This document shows positions 18,786 through 27,897 of a stretch of DNA of 64,000 bases, piece by piece (within the stretch, counting starts at the first letter, position 1; the number at the start of each line of letters is the position of its first letter). A program made the position numbers and the translations under genes. Source of the DNA: Vibrio splendidus (GTDB taxonomy: Bacteria; Pseudomonadota; Gammaproteobacteria; Enterobacterales; Vibrionaceae); the NCBI RefSeq assembly GCF_001557875.1, contig NZ_LNRF01000001.1, positions 1,736,001-1,800,000 on the forward strand, read 5' to 3'. The notes beneath the pieces are model-generated. The model had not been told where the DNA came from and searched no databases. It saw only the letters and a list, made by a program, of their open reading frames with translations.

Positions 18786-19223
18786 ATGAACCAACAATAC
18801 ATGCTGCAAGCACTCGAGGCTTCGCGCCAAGCCTTACCTGATTGCCAACCAAACCCGCCAGTAGGCTGCGTTTTGGTGAAGAACAATAAGGTGGTGTCTG
18901 TTGGGTACACGCAAAAAGTTGGCGGAAACCACGCCGAGGTTGAAGCACTCAATAGCTATAACGACGGATTGGACGGAGAAATGGAAGGGGTTACCGCCTA
19001 CGTAACTTTAGAGCCATGTTCATTTGTTGGTAGAACACCCGCTTGCGCCAATACATTGGTTAAAGCCGGTGTAAAACACGTAGTGGTGGCGATGCTAGAC
19101 CCAGACCCTCGCAATAATGGTCGTGGTGTCGCGATCCTTGAATCGCACGGCGTGAAGGTTGATGTGGGATTATGCCAAGCGCAAGTAAGCGCCTTTTTAA
19201 CTCCTTACCTTGGTAAGTCCTAG
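18786..19223 (+). CDS. Stand-alone RibD-type deaminase domain protein
   Basis: A 145-residue zinc deaminase matching the N-terminal domain of RibD. It has PNPPVGCVLV, the catalytic HAE motif (H49, E51) and PCSFVGRTPAC with zinc ligands C78 and C87. The RibD reductase domain is absent, so it cannot do both steps of riboflavin synthesis. It may act on the same pyrimidine intermediate or another substrate. The ATG at 18786 is chosen because the sequence before it is unlike the family. The gene converges with a NUDIX gene 17 bases away. Confidence 0.85.
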   Translation: MNQQYMLQALEASRQALPDCQPNPPVGCVLVKNNKVVSVGYTQKVGGNHAEVEALNSYNDGLDGEMEGVTAYVTLEPCSFVGRTPACANTLVKAGVKHVVVAMLDPDPRNNGRGVAILESHGVKVDVGLCQAQVSAFLTPYLGKS

Positions 19224-19240
19224 ATCTTAAACAGCCAGTA

Positions 19241-19693
19241 TTAGTTCAATTTCACTCGATAAAGCGGGTTCGCTGGCCTGTCGACAAAATACGACCAAAT
19301 ATGGTCATAGACAGCATGTTGGTTAGGGAATGGCGCTAACGCTTTCGCCTCTTCTAAACTGCACCAACAATACTCCGTGTGCTCGTCATTCAGTTCAATC
19401 GCTTGGTTGGGCGGGCATAGCACCGCAAATAGAGGGATTAGCTGAATCACATTAACGTGAGCCTCATAAAACTGCTCCAGAAACTGCGCGTTATACAGAG
19501 CTTCCACTTTAATTTGGGTCTCTTCTTCAAACTCGCGCACGATAGCCTGCCAGCCTGTTTCTCCCGCTTCAATCGAGCCTGCAACATGACACCAAAACTC
19601 ACCTTTCACACGCTTCATTAGTAGCATTTTCATTTGTCCGTCGATCTCTGAAATAGCGACACCAGATACAATCGAAGTATTGAGTGGAATCAT
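19241..19693 (-). CDS. NUDIX hydrolase
   Basis: A 150-residue cytoplasmic pyrophosphohydrolase. The Nudix box is GSIEAGETGWQAIVREFEEE followed by TQI. It matches G-x5-E-x7-R-E-U-x-E-E except that the usual Gly is replaced by Thr. The catalytic Glu residues are present. It resembles NudB-like enzymes that process dihydroneopterin triphosphate, but family-level assignment is all that is safe. It converges with the deaminase gene. Confidence 0.87.
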   Translation of the reverse strand: MIPLNTSIVSGVAISEIDGQMKMLLMKRVKGEFWCHVAGSIEAGETGWQAIVREFEEETQIKVEALYNAQFLEQFYEAHVNVIQLIPLFAVLCPPNQAIELNDEHTEYCWCSLEEAKALAPFPNQHAVYDHIWSYFVDRPANPLYRVKLN

Positions 19694-19984
19694 AACGTTA
19701 CCTTAGTTTTCATAAGAGGGCGACAAGGCTACCACCCTTGGTTTGTTAAATTGTCTTCTATGATTAAAAACGAGAAGTTACTCATCAATTAATGGAGTTC
19801 AAGCTATAACTCATGGGCTCAGTGTTAACCGTCTCATTTAACTATCCAGTAATAGAAGCATTTCTTATTTGAGGCGCTTTTCGATAAAGAGTAGAATCGC
19901 CGCCTTGTACTGTGTTTAACGTCTCTAAACATACACAGTAGACTCACAACCATTTATCACCACGATATAAGTATTAATACGACT

Positions 19985-21697
19985 ATGCACTCATCAAAAC
20001 CAACGCACGACTCAGAAAACAGCCACACACCTGAGCATTGCTTCACTCGTTTTCAACAGCCGATCGAGTCATATTCGTTGCCTGAGCGTTTCACCTTTCC
20101 GTTCTACTACGAACCGCACCCACTGTGTGAAATCGCCTCTCATCAGCTTCAACAATATTTAGAAACTCAAACCGACTGGCAGCATGACTTCGGGCTAGAT
20201 TCTGACGCTGGTCGCGGCAAAATGTTTGGTGTGTTACTGGTGAAAAGCCCAGAAGGTGAATTGGGTTACTTCTCTGCTTTTTCAGGCAAAATCGCCGACC
20301 AAAACCTATTGCCTCACTTTGTACCACCCGTATTCGACATGCTGAGTAGTGACAGCTTTTTCCATCAAGACACAGCCGATATGATGGCTGTAAACGCTGA
20401 GTTTAAAGCGCTGCAAGCAAATACTGAATACCTTGAATTGTGCGAGCAACTGGCACAGCAAAAAGCGCAAGCTGAACAAGAGATTGAAGCTCAACGCCTA
20501 TTGATTATTGAAGGCCGAAAAACACGTAAAGAACAACGTGAACAAGGTAAAGAGAATCTTGATGAACAAGCCTTCGAGCAGCTAAATAACGAGCTAAACA
20601 AGGCCAGTGTTGCTGATAAAAACCAACAAAAATACCTAAAACTCAATTGGGAGCAGACCCTAAAAGAGCTTCAAGGCAAAGTTGACGTATTTACAGCTCA
20701 ATTGGCTGAACTCAAAGAGCAAAGGGCACACCTTTCTCATCAGCTTCAACACAAGTTGTTTTCACAATACGCTTTCCAAAATGCGGAAGGAAACGTTGAA
20801 GACCTTAACCAGATCTTTGAAAACACGCCAAACAAGATACCACCAGCTGGCTCTGGCGAATGCGCTGCGCCCAAATTACTGCAATATGCGTATTTAAATG
20901 GCTACACTCCGTTGGCATTGGCTGAGTTTTGGTGGGGTCGCTCTCCAAAATCGGAAATCCGCAAGCACAAGAAATATTACGCTTCTTGTCAGAGTAAATG
21001 TGTGCCGATTTTAGGTCACATGATGAAAGGCCTTGAAGTCGATCCAAACCCATTACTAGAGAACCCTGCTGAAGGCAAAGAACTGGATATTCTGTTCCAA
21101 GATGAGCACATCGTTGTGGTACATAAGCCAGCAGGGTTCCTTTCAGTACCGGGCAAGACCATCAAAGATTCTGCCTACACTCGCGTTCAGGAAATGCATC
21201 CTGATGTGGAAGGGCCGTTCGTGATACACCGCTTAGACATGGCGACCTCTGGCATTCTAATATTCGCCCTGACTCGACGAGCAAATAAAAGCCTGCAGAA
21301 GCAGTTCATTACTCGTGAAGTCGAGAAGCGATACGTCGCGATGATTGAAGGCGTTCTGACCGAAGATGAGGGTTATGTTCGATTACCGCTGCGTGGTGAC
21401 CTGTACGATCGTCCTCGTCAAATTGTCTGCTACGAGCACGGCAAACCTGCAGAAACTAAATGGGAAGTGATTGAGCGAAACGAGCAAACCACTAAGGTTT
21501 ACCTGCACCCTAAAACAGGGCGTACACACCAGTTGCGTGTTCACTGTTCACATGAAGAAGGCCTTAACAAGCCTATCGTCGGTGATGGCCTATATGGCAA
21601 TAAAGCCAACCGACTGCACCTACACGCGGAAAGACTTGCGCTGCACCACCCAATCACCAAAGAGTGGATGGAATTCCAGTTTGACGCGGAATTCTAA
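19985..21697 (+). CDS. RluA-family pseudouridine synthase with long N-terminal extension
   Basis: A 570-residue protein. The C-terminal part (about 360-570) is an RluA-type synthase that isomerises uridine in RNA: ILFQDEHIVVVHKPAGFLSV, catalytic D418 in HRLDMATSG, then GRTHQLRVH. The first 350 residues are an extension with a Gln/Glu/Lys-rich coiled coil (about 130-255) that separates two conserved blocks. Such long forms are a recognised gammaproteobacterial subgroup; their RNA target is unclear to me. The C-rich stretch CQSKCVPILGHMM before the catalytic domain is notable. Confidence 0.88.
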   Translation: MHSSKPTHDSENSHTPEHCFTRFQQPIESYSLPERFTFPFYYEPHPLCEIASHQLQQYLETQTDWQHDFGLDSDAGRGKMFGVLLVKSPEGELGYFSAFSGKIADQNLLPHFVPPVFDMLSSDSFFHQDTADMMAVNAEFKALQANTEYLELCEQLAQQKAQAEQEIEAQRLLIIEGRKTRKEQREQGKENLDEQAFEQLNNELNKASVADKNQQKYLKLNWEQTLKELQGKVDVFTAQLAELKEQRAHLSHQLQHKLFSQYAFQNAEGNVEDLNQIFENTPNKIPPAGSGECAAPKLLQYAYLNGYTPLALAEFWWGRSPKSEIRKHKKYYASCQSKCVPILGHMMKGLEVDPNPLLENPAEGKELDILFQDEHIVVVHKPAGFLSVPGKTIKDSAYTRVQEMHPDVEGPFVIHRLDMATSGILIFALTRRANKSLQKQFITREVEKRYVAMIEGVLTEDEGYVRLPLRGDLYDRPRQIVCYEHGKPAETKWEVIERNEQTTKVYLHPKTGRTHQLRVHCSHEEGLNKPIVGDGLYGNKANRLHLHAERLALHHPITKEWMEFQFDAEF

Positions 21698-21853
21698 GAT
21701 CTCTCATTAATAACGAGTCTTATTGAAAGGAGTCACAACGCTTGTGGCTCCTACCTCTTTTGGGTATATCTCCACGCTTATTGCACTACATCAAGATTCA
21801 CTTTGTTGCGAAGAGTAGCATGCCAACCTTCTTCATTCCTTGAGGCCTTTGAT

Positions 21854-22237
21854 ATGTCATCAGCTGCTTTGAATTTACAATCCAACACACAAACGTCTTC
21901 TTTACTTGCTGCGCAAGCACCAACCAGTTTGAACCCAATAACAACAAAAAAGCCGGACCTGAATTCGGCAATGCTGAATCTCATCGAAGAAGTAAAAAAC
22001 GAACTTCCTCTTTATGAGTCAGAGACGTTTATCTGCGGGCCGAAAGGAAACTGCTCGGGTTGCTCGAAGAAACTGCTAGAGATGGTCGACAGTGAATTGA
22101 TGTATTGGGAACATAATATTTCAATAGGCCAAGGGCCAAATTTCGAAGAATTACGTCGCTTTGGCAAACTGTGCAGCAGCGTAAGACGCGGCTTAGAGCG
22201 TAACGGTTTGGTAGAAAAACGCCCAAGACGTAGATAA
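21854..22237 (+). CDS. Conserved-looking small Cys-containing protein, unknown
   Basis: I do not recognise this 127-residue protein. The ATG at 21854 has a TGAGG ribosome binding site 8 bases upstream and is preferred over 21803. The first 45 residues are low-complexity (Ser, Ala, Thr, Gln). The rest is helical, with a cysteine cluster in ICGPKGNCSGCSKKLLE (three Cys within 9 residues) and a basic C-terminus ending KRPRRR. The Cys cluster could bind metal and the tail nucleic acid; both ideas are speculative. Confidence 0.65.
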   Translation: MSSAALNLQSNTQTSSLLAAQAPTSLNPITTKKPDLNSAMLNLIEEVKNELPLYESETFICGPKGNCSGCSKKLLEMVDSELMYWEHNISIGQGPNFEELRRFGKLCSSVRRGLERNGLVEKRPRRR

Positions 22238-22266
22238 CCCAAAACTAAGCCGAAAATTCGGTAATG

Positions 22267-22298
22267 AAACACGATTTAGGGCGTCCTCGATCGTGTTT
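22267..22298 (+). terminator. Possible terminator
   Basis: Inverted repeat AAACACGAT / ATCGTGTTT with a 14-base loop lies 30 bases after the Cys-rich protein gene. No real T run follows, so confidence is limited. Confidence 0.4.
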
Positions 22299-22329
22299 GA
22301 GGTCTCGTGATACCTAGCCTTAGCGCATA

Positions 22330-22358
22330 TTAACTCCAATCACCTCAATTGGAGTTAA
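22330..22358 (+). promoter_or_regulatory. Hairpin occluding the ribosome binding site of the hydrolase gene
   Basis: TTAACTCCAAT (22330-22340) pairs perfectly with ATTGGAGTTAA (22348-22358) across a 7-base loop. The right arm contains the GGAG Shine-Dalgarno site (22351-22354), 8 bases before the ATG at 22363. The structure would hide the site and could act as a translational switch or thermosensor. The pairing is seen; the function is inferred. Confidence 0.6.
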
Positions 22359-22362
22359 CACC

Positions 22363-23379
22363 ATGAATTGGACACATTTACTGTTCATACCCCTACTTCT
22401 TCTTTGCAATTCTGCCGTCGCGTTCGATGTCGGATTCACTCAAGTCACCTTAACTGACGACCCTAATCGCCCGCTAAATACTGCCATTTGGTATCCCACA
22501 TCAGATAAATCAGACACAACCTTGATTGGCGATAACCCCGCCTTCATCGGTACGCAAGTCATCAGGGATGGGGAGGTTCAATCAGGTACCTTTCCTGTGG
22601 TGCTTTTATCGCATGGCTATCGAGGAAATTGGCGAAACCAAAACTGGTTGGCGACCAAACTTGCGAGTCGTGGCTACATCGTAGCAGCCGCAGATCATCC
22701 GGGTACCACCTCTTTTGACCAATCCCCAAAGCAAGCAGCAAAATGGTGGGAAAGGCCACGAGATGTATCACGTATTCTGGACTACTTGTTATCCGAAGCA
22801 CCTTGGAAGCAGTCTGCTATCGCCGATAATGTTACCGCGATCGGGCATTCATTGGGTGGTTGGACTGTGATGCAATTGGCGGGAGCAAAAATAGATAGAG
22901 CAACGTTTGAATCGGAATGTAAGCAATATAACAATCCGAGAACTTGTGGGCTTGCCGAAGAGTTAGGGCTATCCAAAGTCCAAGCTAAAGAATCAAACAA
23001 TAAAGATCTTTCAGATCCAAGAATTCAACGTGTAGTCAGCCTTGATTTAGGGCTTGCTCGTAGCTTTTCAGTCGGCAGCTTAAATCGCATCACAGTACCA
23101 ACTTTAATACTGGCTGCTGGGATCGATATAGGAGATCTTCCTCAGACGTTGGAGTCTGGCTATATTGCCGAGCACATGCCACTGAACTCAAGACGCTACA
23201 AGGTCTATGAAAACGCCACCCATTTCAGCTTCATTCAAGGCTGTAAACCCGGAGCTATAGCCATGCTGAATGAAGAGGTGCCTGGGGATGGCATTATTTG
23301 TAAAGATGGCATTGGCACATCACGCAACCAGCTACATAAACTCTTCTTCAATGACATCGTTCGCTTTCTGAATCGATAA
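22363..23379 (+). CDS. Secreted alpha/beta hydrolase
   Basis: A 338-residue exported hydrolase. It has a signal peptide (MNWTHLLFIPLLLLCNSAVA), then FDVGFTQVTLTDD, the oxyanion region VVLLSHGYRGNW and the nucleophile elbow GHSLGGW (Ser near residue 162). A His in NATHFSFIQ near the end may complete the triad. The pattern fits the dienelactone hydrolase / PAF-acetylhydrolase-like group of esterases. The substrate is unknown. A hairpin covers its ribosome binding site. Confidence 0.85.
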   Translation: MNWTHLLFIPLLLLCNSAVAFDVGFTQVTLTDDPNRPLNTAIWYPTSDKSDTTLIGDNPAFIGTQVIRDGEVQSGTFPVVLLSHGYRGNWRNQNWLATKLASRGYIVAAADHPGTTSFDQSPKQAAKWWERPRDVSRILDYLLSEAPWKQSAIADNVTAIGHSLGGWTVMQLAGAKIDRATFESECKQYNNPRTCGLAEELGLSKVQAKESNNKDLSDPRIQRVVSLDLGLARSFSVGSLNRITVPTLILAAGIDIGDLPQTLESGYIAEHMPLNSRRYKVYENATHFSFIQGCKPGAIAMLNEEVPGDGIICKDGIGTSRNQLHKLFFNDIVRFLNR

Positions 23380-23396
23380 ACGAAAAGCAAACACAC

Positions 23397-24467
23397 TCAA
23401 TCTAACACTTGTGGTGAACTTCGAAACTCACTTGGAGTTTGCCCAGTAATCCTTGAAAACTCCCTATTGAAGTTAGACTTAGTCTGAAAGCCTGAACTAA
23501 GGAAGATGTCAGTTATCGCTTCATCCGTTTGCTTCAGGAGCGCCTTAGCGTACTCAACTCGATAGGCGTTAATCACCTTCGAAATGTTCTGTTGGTGAGT
23601 TTGATTAACTGCAGACGATATCTTGCGAGCAGGAATGCCTAGCTTTCGTGCCAAGCGATTGAGAGACAGGTCAGGATCCTTAAATAATTGATGCTCACTC
23701 ATTAATGCATCGAACTTAGCCATGATCTGTGCGGTTTCTTCTGCTTGGTCTTCATCTAAGCTGCGCACTAGTGTAGTCGATATGTCGACCTCTTCTGGAA
23801 AACCTTGTGACATGGTAGGTAAAGCCTGCACTTGCATGGTTTTTTCTTCGGCAGGCGTGCTCATACTGACTACCATCACAGCGGACACAATGGCTGGAAT
23901 AAGGACAAGGTAGCTAATCGATAAGATCAGATTGGTGTGCTGCGCATCCAACAGCAAGATGTCGAAAGAAAGCGCACTATCAACCAAAGCCGAGAATAGC
24001 AGCATTACACCTGCAACCCGTTCAGCAACCAACACTTTCGAGATATCGGTTAGCCGCACTTGTTCCGGCAAGGTGCTCGACGACTTCAACAGCAAACCAC
24101 CATAGCCGAGATAGAGCAATATCAGCAATACATCAAGGGTTCCCGCCCAGAGGTGCGTGTAGAAAAGTGAGCCAACTAAGACAGCAATCGGGCCTAACCA
24201 ATGCAAATGTGTGCTGGATTGACTTCGATGAGCTCCCGCAAAGCACAGCCAAGCCGCCGCAGGAACACTGGCTCCGAGAATGGGTTGTAAGAAGCGAAAC
24301 AGCGCAATGTCTACCGTCCATCGCAGGCCCACCACCGTAATCATTAATGCGCAGAGAATGATAAACCAAAATGGCTTTTGACTGGTTTGTGGGTAACGGC
24401 ATCGAAGCAGGACGCCTGTCATCAATAACAACAGCGCAGCGACAAATGGTAAAGGAATGGCAAGCAT
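23397..24467 (-). CDS. Membrane-anchored AraC-family regulator
   Basis: About 356 residues. Seven hydrophobic segments fill the first 205 residues, and an AraC-type HTH_18 domain occupies about 250-350 (LSLNRLARKLGIPARKISS, then ITDIFLSSGFQTKSNFNREFSR). This 7TM-AraC layout is known in Gammaproteobacteria, but the ligands are mostly unknown. The likely start is the ATG at 24467; the frame extends one codon further to a TTG. It converges with the hydrolase gene. Confidence 0.85.
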   Translation of the reverse strand: MLAIPLPFVAALLLLMTGVLLRCRYPQTSQKPFWFIILCALMITVVGLRWTVDIALFRFLQPILGASVPAAAWLCFAGAHRSQSSTHLHWLGPIAVLVGSLFYTHLWAGTLDVLLILLYLGYGGLLLKSSSTLPEQVRLTDISKVLVAERVAGVMLLFSALVDSALSFDILLLDAQHTNLILSISYLVLIPAIVSAVMVVSMSTPAEEKTMQVQALPTMSQGFPEEVDISTTLVRSLDEDQAEETAQIMAKFDALMSEHQLFKDPDLSLNRLARKLGIPARKISSAVNQTHQQNISKVINAYRVEYAKALLKQTDEAITDIFLSSGFQTKSNFNREFSRITGQTPSEFRSSPQVLD

Positions 24468-24573
24468 CAAAAGTCCGTTTAAGTTAGAGAAAAGATTACT
24501 TCACCTTCAGCACTTCATTAGCGAAGCAACTGAGCAAATCAGTAATACATATTGAATATCAATCTATGGTAAA

Positions 24574-25542
24574 TCATTCCTCTGACAAAAATCTAGAGCG
24601 AAACCTTGATGGCGTTAAGCCAATGATTTTCATAAAGACTTTTCGGAAGCTGTTTACATCTTCATATCCAACTAAGTAGCTAATTTGTTCTACTGGTTTG
24701 TGTGAGCTTTCCAGTAGCTCACACGCGCTTTGAACACGCACGTGTTGAATATAGTTAATTGGAGTCAAGGTTGTCGCTTTAGTAAATTGTCGAATAAAGG
24801 TTCTTCGTGTCATGAAGGCTTCCTCCGCCAATTGATCAAGTGCCAAAGGGAGGTGGTGATTCTTTTGAATAAAGCGCTGCACGGACACAATCTTGTCATT
24901 GCCATGAGCATAGTTAGGCACAAAGCTTTGATAGTAGCGCTGCTCTCTCAGCCCCGTATCCAACACCAGATACTTCCCCAAATTACGTGTATTAGTCGGC
25001 GTCGTGTATTTAGTCAGGATAAATAGAGCCAAATCCATCCACGACATCAAACCACCAGCAGTAATGATGTCATCGTCATCGATCAGAATTTTATCGATAT
25101 CCACTTCGATTCCAGTATGGAGCTCCGAAAACAGTTGTTGAGCTTGCCAGTGCGTGGTGACGGTTCGCCCTTCTAGCAATCCGGTTTGAGCAAGAATGAA
25201 CACGCCAGCGCACGCTGAACACAATATTGAACCCTTTTGATGAGAGTCAATCAGGTAATCCGTTAGCCTATCATCACGCTCTAGGTAGTAGCTGCCATCT
25301 AGGTTGGGCGGCAATAAAATGATATCGGCTTTAGACTCTTCATTTGAGTTAGCCAATGAAACCGATAAGTCGCCATAAGGCTTAATCTCAACTTGGAACT
25401 GAACCGTTTCACTTTCAGAATCAAGGCTATTCGCCATCTGAAGAAACTCTTTTACTCCAAACACAGCGCTCTGCAGAGAGCCTGGGTAATCGATGATTTC
25501 GACCTTTACTGATTTTGTCACTATTGCCATAGAGTCTGTCAT
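24574..25542 (-). CDS. GlxA-family (DJ-1/PfpI + AraC) regulator
   Basis: A 322-residue regulator. The N-terminal DJ-1/PfpI-like domain (about 10-190) includes the nucleophile-elbow sequence ILCSACAGVFILAQTGLL. The C-terminal AraC domain (about 215-320) has LALDQLAEEAFMTRRTFIRQF and VEQISYLVGYEDVNSFRKVF. It is divergent from an isochorismatase-like hydrolase, which it probably controls; this pairing is common. A second in-frame ATG is at 25530. Confidence 0.9.
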   Translation of the reverse strand: MTDSMAIVTKSVKVEIIDYPGSLQSAVFGVKEFLQMANSLDSESETVQFQVEIKPYGDLSVSLANSNEESKADIILLPPNLDGSYYLERDDRLTDYLIDSHQKGSILCSACAGVFILAQTGLLEGRTVTTHWQAQQLFSELHTGIEVDIDKILIDDDDIITAGGLMSWMDLALFILTKYTTPTNTRNLGKYLVLDTGLREQRYYQSFVPNYAHGNDKIVSVQRFIQKNHHLPLALDQLAEEAFMTRRTFIRQFTKATTLTPINYIQHVRVQSACELLESSHKPVEQISYLVGYEDVNSFRKVFMKIIGLTPSRFRSRFLSEE

Positions 25543-25619
25543 TTTTGACGTGCGTTAAAAAACAGAGAGTAGTCATAATAGCCCTACACCACAAGACATT
25601 AACAACAAAGGTATGGATT

Positions 25620-26180
25620 ATGAGCAATACTGCACTACTACTTATTGATTTCCAAAACGACTACTTTCCTTCATACGAAGGCGCGAAATGGGCACTCTCT
25701 GAAACAGAAAAAGCGGCAGGAAAAGGCGCGCAATTACTCGATACATTCCGCAATAAGAAACTACCAATTGTTCATGTACGCCATGAATTTCCAACCAATG
25801 AAGCACCGTTCTTCTTGCCACATTCCGATGGTGCTCAAATCCATAGCAGCGTAGCACCTCTGAAAGGTGAGCGAGTGATTGTGAAACAGCAGATCAATAG
25901 CTTTAGAGATACAGAACTGGACAAAGTATTGAAGGAACAAGGCGTTGAAAGGCTAATCATTGTCGGCGCGATGAGCCACATGTGTATTGACGCAGTGACT
26001 CGCGCAGCAACTGACTTGGGTTATGAATGTCACGTCGCCCATGATGCTTGCACCACACTGGATATGGAGTTCAATGGCGTTAAAGTACCGGCAGAACATG
26101 TTCACGCGGCATTCATGGCAGCACTTAGCTTTGGTTATAGCAACGTTGCCACAGCAAACGAGCTAGAGAAGCTGCTTTAA
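25620..26180 (+). CDS. Isochorismatase-like cysteine hydrolase
   Basis: A 186-residue hydrolase. The Asp-Lys-Cys triad of the family is visible: D in LLLIDFQNDYF, K in RVIVKQQINSF and C in SHMCIDAVTRAA. The start at 25620 has an AAAGG site upstream and begins the conserved fold; the frame extends upstream without support. Family members cleave isochorismate, nicotinamide or N-carbamoyl compounds, and the substrate here is not determined. It is divergent from the GlxA-type regulator. Confidence 0.88.
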   Translation: MSNTALLLIDFQNDYFPSYEGAKWALSETEKAAGKGAQLLDTFRNKKLPIVHVRHEFPTNEAPFFLPHSDGAQIHSSVAPLKGERVIVKQQINSFRDTELDKVLKEQGVERLIIVGAMSHMCIDAVTRAATDLGYECHVAHDACTTLDMEFNGVKVPAEHVHAAFMAALSFGYSNVATANELEKLL

Positions 26181-26259
26181 TCAAGATCCGCCTAAGTGGC
26201 AAGCTCTCAGATTCGTGATTGCCACCTAAACTGACGGTCTACATATTAAAAGCACAAAA

Positions 26260-26283
26260 AAGGCGCCGATTAAGGCGCCTTCT
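26260..26283 (+). terminator. Bidirectional terminator
   Basis: AAGGCGCC (26260-26267), loop GATTAA and GGCGCCTT (26274-26281), with an A run before it. It lies between the convergent hydrolase and antiporter genes. The A run makes it strongest on the minus strand. Confidence 0.85.
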
Positions 26284-26302
26284 GACTAGAAACAATTTCT
26301 GA

Positions 26303-27661
26303 TTAAGCTGCGGCAGTTTGACGCGCAGGATGCTTAATAAACACAGCAACGATAGCAACAATAGCCAATGCGAAACAGTAGTACGAGTTAGAAACAATCT
26401 CTAGCGGAGATAGGTTAAATACCGAACCTAATAACAATACCTGAGCACCGTATGGCAACACACCTTGAATCACACAAGAGAAGATATCCAATAAACTTGC
26501 TGAGCGACGTGGAGATACATCGCTCTCTTCTGCTAATTGACGAGCAACACTACCAGAGACAATGATCGCTACTGTATTGTTTGCCGTGCACATGTTCACC
26601 ATAGACACTAAACCAGCAATACCCAACTCACTTGCGCGGCCGTTCGCTTGCTTAGAGTGTGAAGAGCCGAATGCACGAATCATGCTACTGACTAGGTTAG
26701 TTAAGAAAGCTAGGCCACCTTGGCGACGCATCAGCTCACTCAAACCACCGATCAGCATCGACAGTAAGAAAATTTCCTGCATGTTGCCAAAGCCAGCATA
26801 GATATCTTGAGCGTAATCCGTTAAGCCGTAGTTCTCCACAGAACTTAAGCTAACGCCACCCGCCAGTAAGATACCGATGGTTAGCACAACGAACACATTC
26901 ATACCTGATACTGCAAGAATCAAGATAGTAATGTAAGGCAGTACTTTCAGCCACTCGATAGGACCCGTTTCAGGCACTTGAGTTGCCGTGCTGTTAAAAG
27001 CAAAGATAACAATCGCGATAAGTGCAGCAGGAAGTGCTATACGGATGTTCTCTTTAAACTTGTCTCTCATCTCACAGCCTTGCGAGCGCGTCGCAGCAAT
27101 TGTGGTATCAGAGATGATAGACAGGTTGTCACCAAACATCGCGCCACTTAAAACAACGCCTGCAGTTAGTGGAATGCTCATGCCTGCTGAGTCTGCAATG
27201 CCCAATGCAACAGGCGCTACCGCCGCAATAGTACCCATTGAGGTGCCCATTGCTGTCGCGATGAATGCGGAAATTAGGAAGATACCCGGAAGAATCATGC
27301 TCGTAGGGATTGCTGACAAGCCAAGATTTACCGTCGCATCAACACCACCGGAAGCTTTAGCAACGGCTGCAAAAGCACCTGCCAATAGGTAGATCATACA
27401 CATTGCGATAATGTCTTTGTGACCTACTCCACTTAAGAACTGTTCGATAGCACGGTTCAATTTATCTTTGCTCAACAGCAGCGCCAACATCACAGCAGGT
27501 AGAGCCGCAATCGGAGCTGGAAGCTGATAGAAAGCAAAATCGACGCCTTGCAACGACAGGTAGGTACCTACGCCAATAAACAGCGCAAGGAACACAATCA
27601 GAGGGATAAGTGCCACTGCCGAAGGGGCAATTACCGCATTAGAATTTTTTGAATTGGACAT
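26303..27661 (-). CDS. NhaC-family Na+/H+ antiporter-like transporter
   Basis: A 452-residue inner-membrane protein with about 11-12 hydrophobic segments. Features of the NhaC / arginine-ornithine-type superfamily include GTSMGTIAAVAP, the conserved SGAMFGDNLSIISDTTIAA and VNMCTANNTVAII. The family exchanges Na+ for H+ or organic solutes; a substrate other than sodium is possible. It stands alone with its own terminator. The ribosome binding site is weak. Confidence 0.87.
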   Translation of the reverse strand: MSNSKNSNAVIAPSAVALIPLIVFLALFIGVGTYLSLQGVDFAFYQLPAPIAALPAVMLALLLSKDKLNRAIEQFLSGVGHKDIIAMCMIYLLAGAFAAVAKASGGVDATVNLGLSAIPTSMILPGIFLISAFIATAMGTSMGTIAAVAPVALGIADSAGMSIPLTAGVVLSGAMFGDNLSIISDTTIAATRSQGCEMRDKFKENIRIALPAALIAIVIFAFNSTATQVPETGPIEWLKVLPYITILILAVSGMNVFVVLTIGILLAGGVSLSSVENYGLTDYAQDIYAGFGNMQEIFLLSMLIGGLSELMRRQGGLAFLTNLVSSMIRAFGSSHSKQANGRASELGIAGLVSMVNMCTANNTVAIIVSGSVARQLAEESDVSPRRSASLLDIFSCVIQGVLPYGAQVLLLGSVFNLSPLEIVSNSYYCFALAIVAIVAVFIKHPARQTAAA

Positions 27662-27791
27662 GGAACGACAACACTATAGAACAGGAAGGAGAGCAGACTA
27701 ATGTCACACTTAGGACTTGTCAACGTCTAGACGTCTAAACGCCCAATTTAATGCAAAGTAATAAGCACACCATTGAACATCACATAATAGA

Positions 27792-27823
27792 AAAGGCTAT
27801 TTACTCACCAGTAAATAGCCTTT
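27792..27823 (-). terminator. Terminator after the hydratase-like gene
   Basis: A perfect 14-bp stem (27792-27805 with 27810-27823) around a CACC loop. On the minus strand it ends in CCTTTTC. It is 75 bases beyond the stop of the hydratase-like gene. Confidence 0.85.
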
Positions 27824-27897
27824 CAAGAACAAATTGCTCATACACGAAACAGAGTTTTAGAGAGCTGCTTTCTTAATAAATAGAGCTTGTAAATAAC

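Noticed and set aside
26988-27392. 134-codon plus-strand frame inside the antiporter gene
   Set aside because: It is the antisense of strongly conserved membrane sequence; antisense of such genes is often open by composition.
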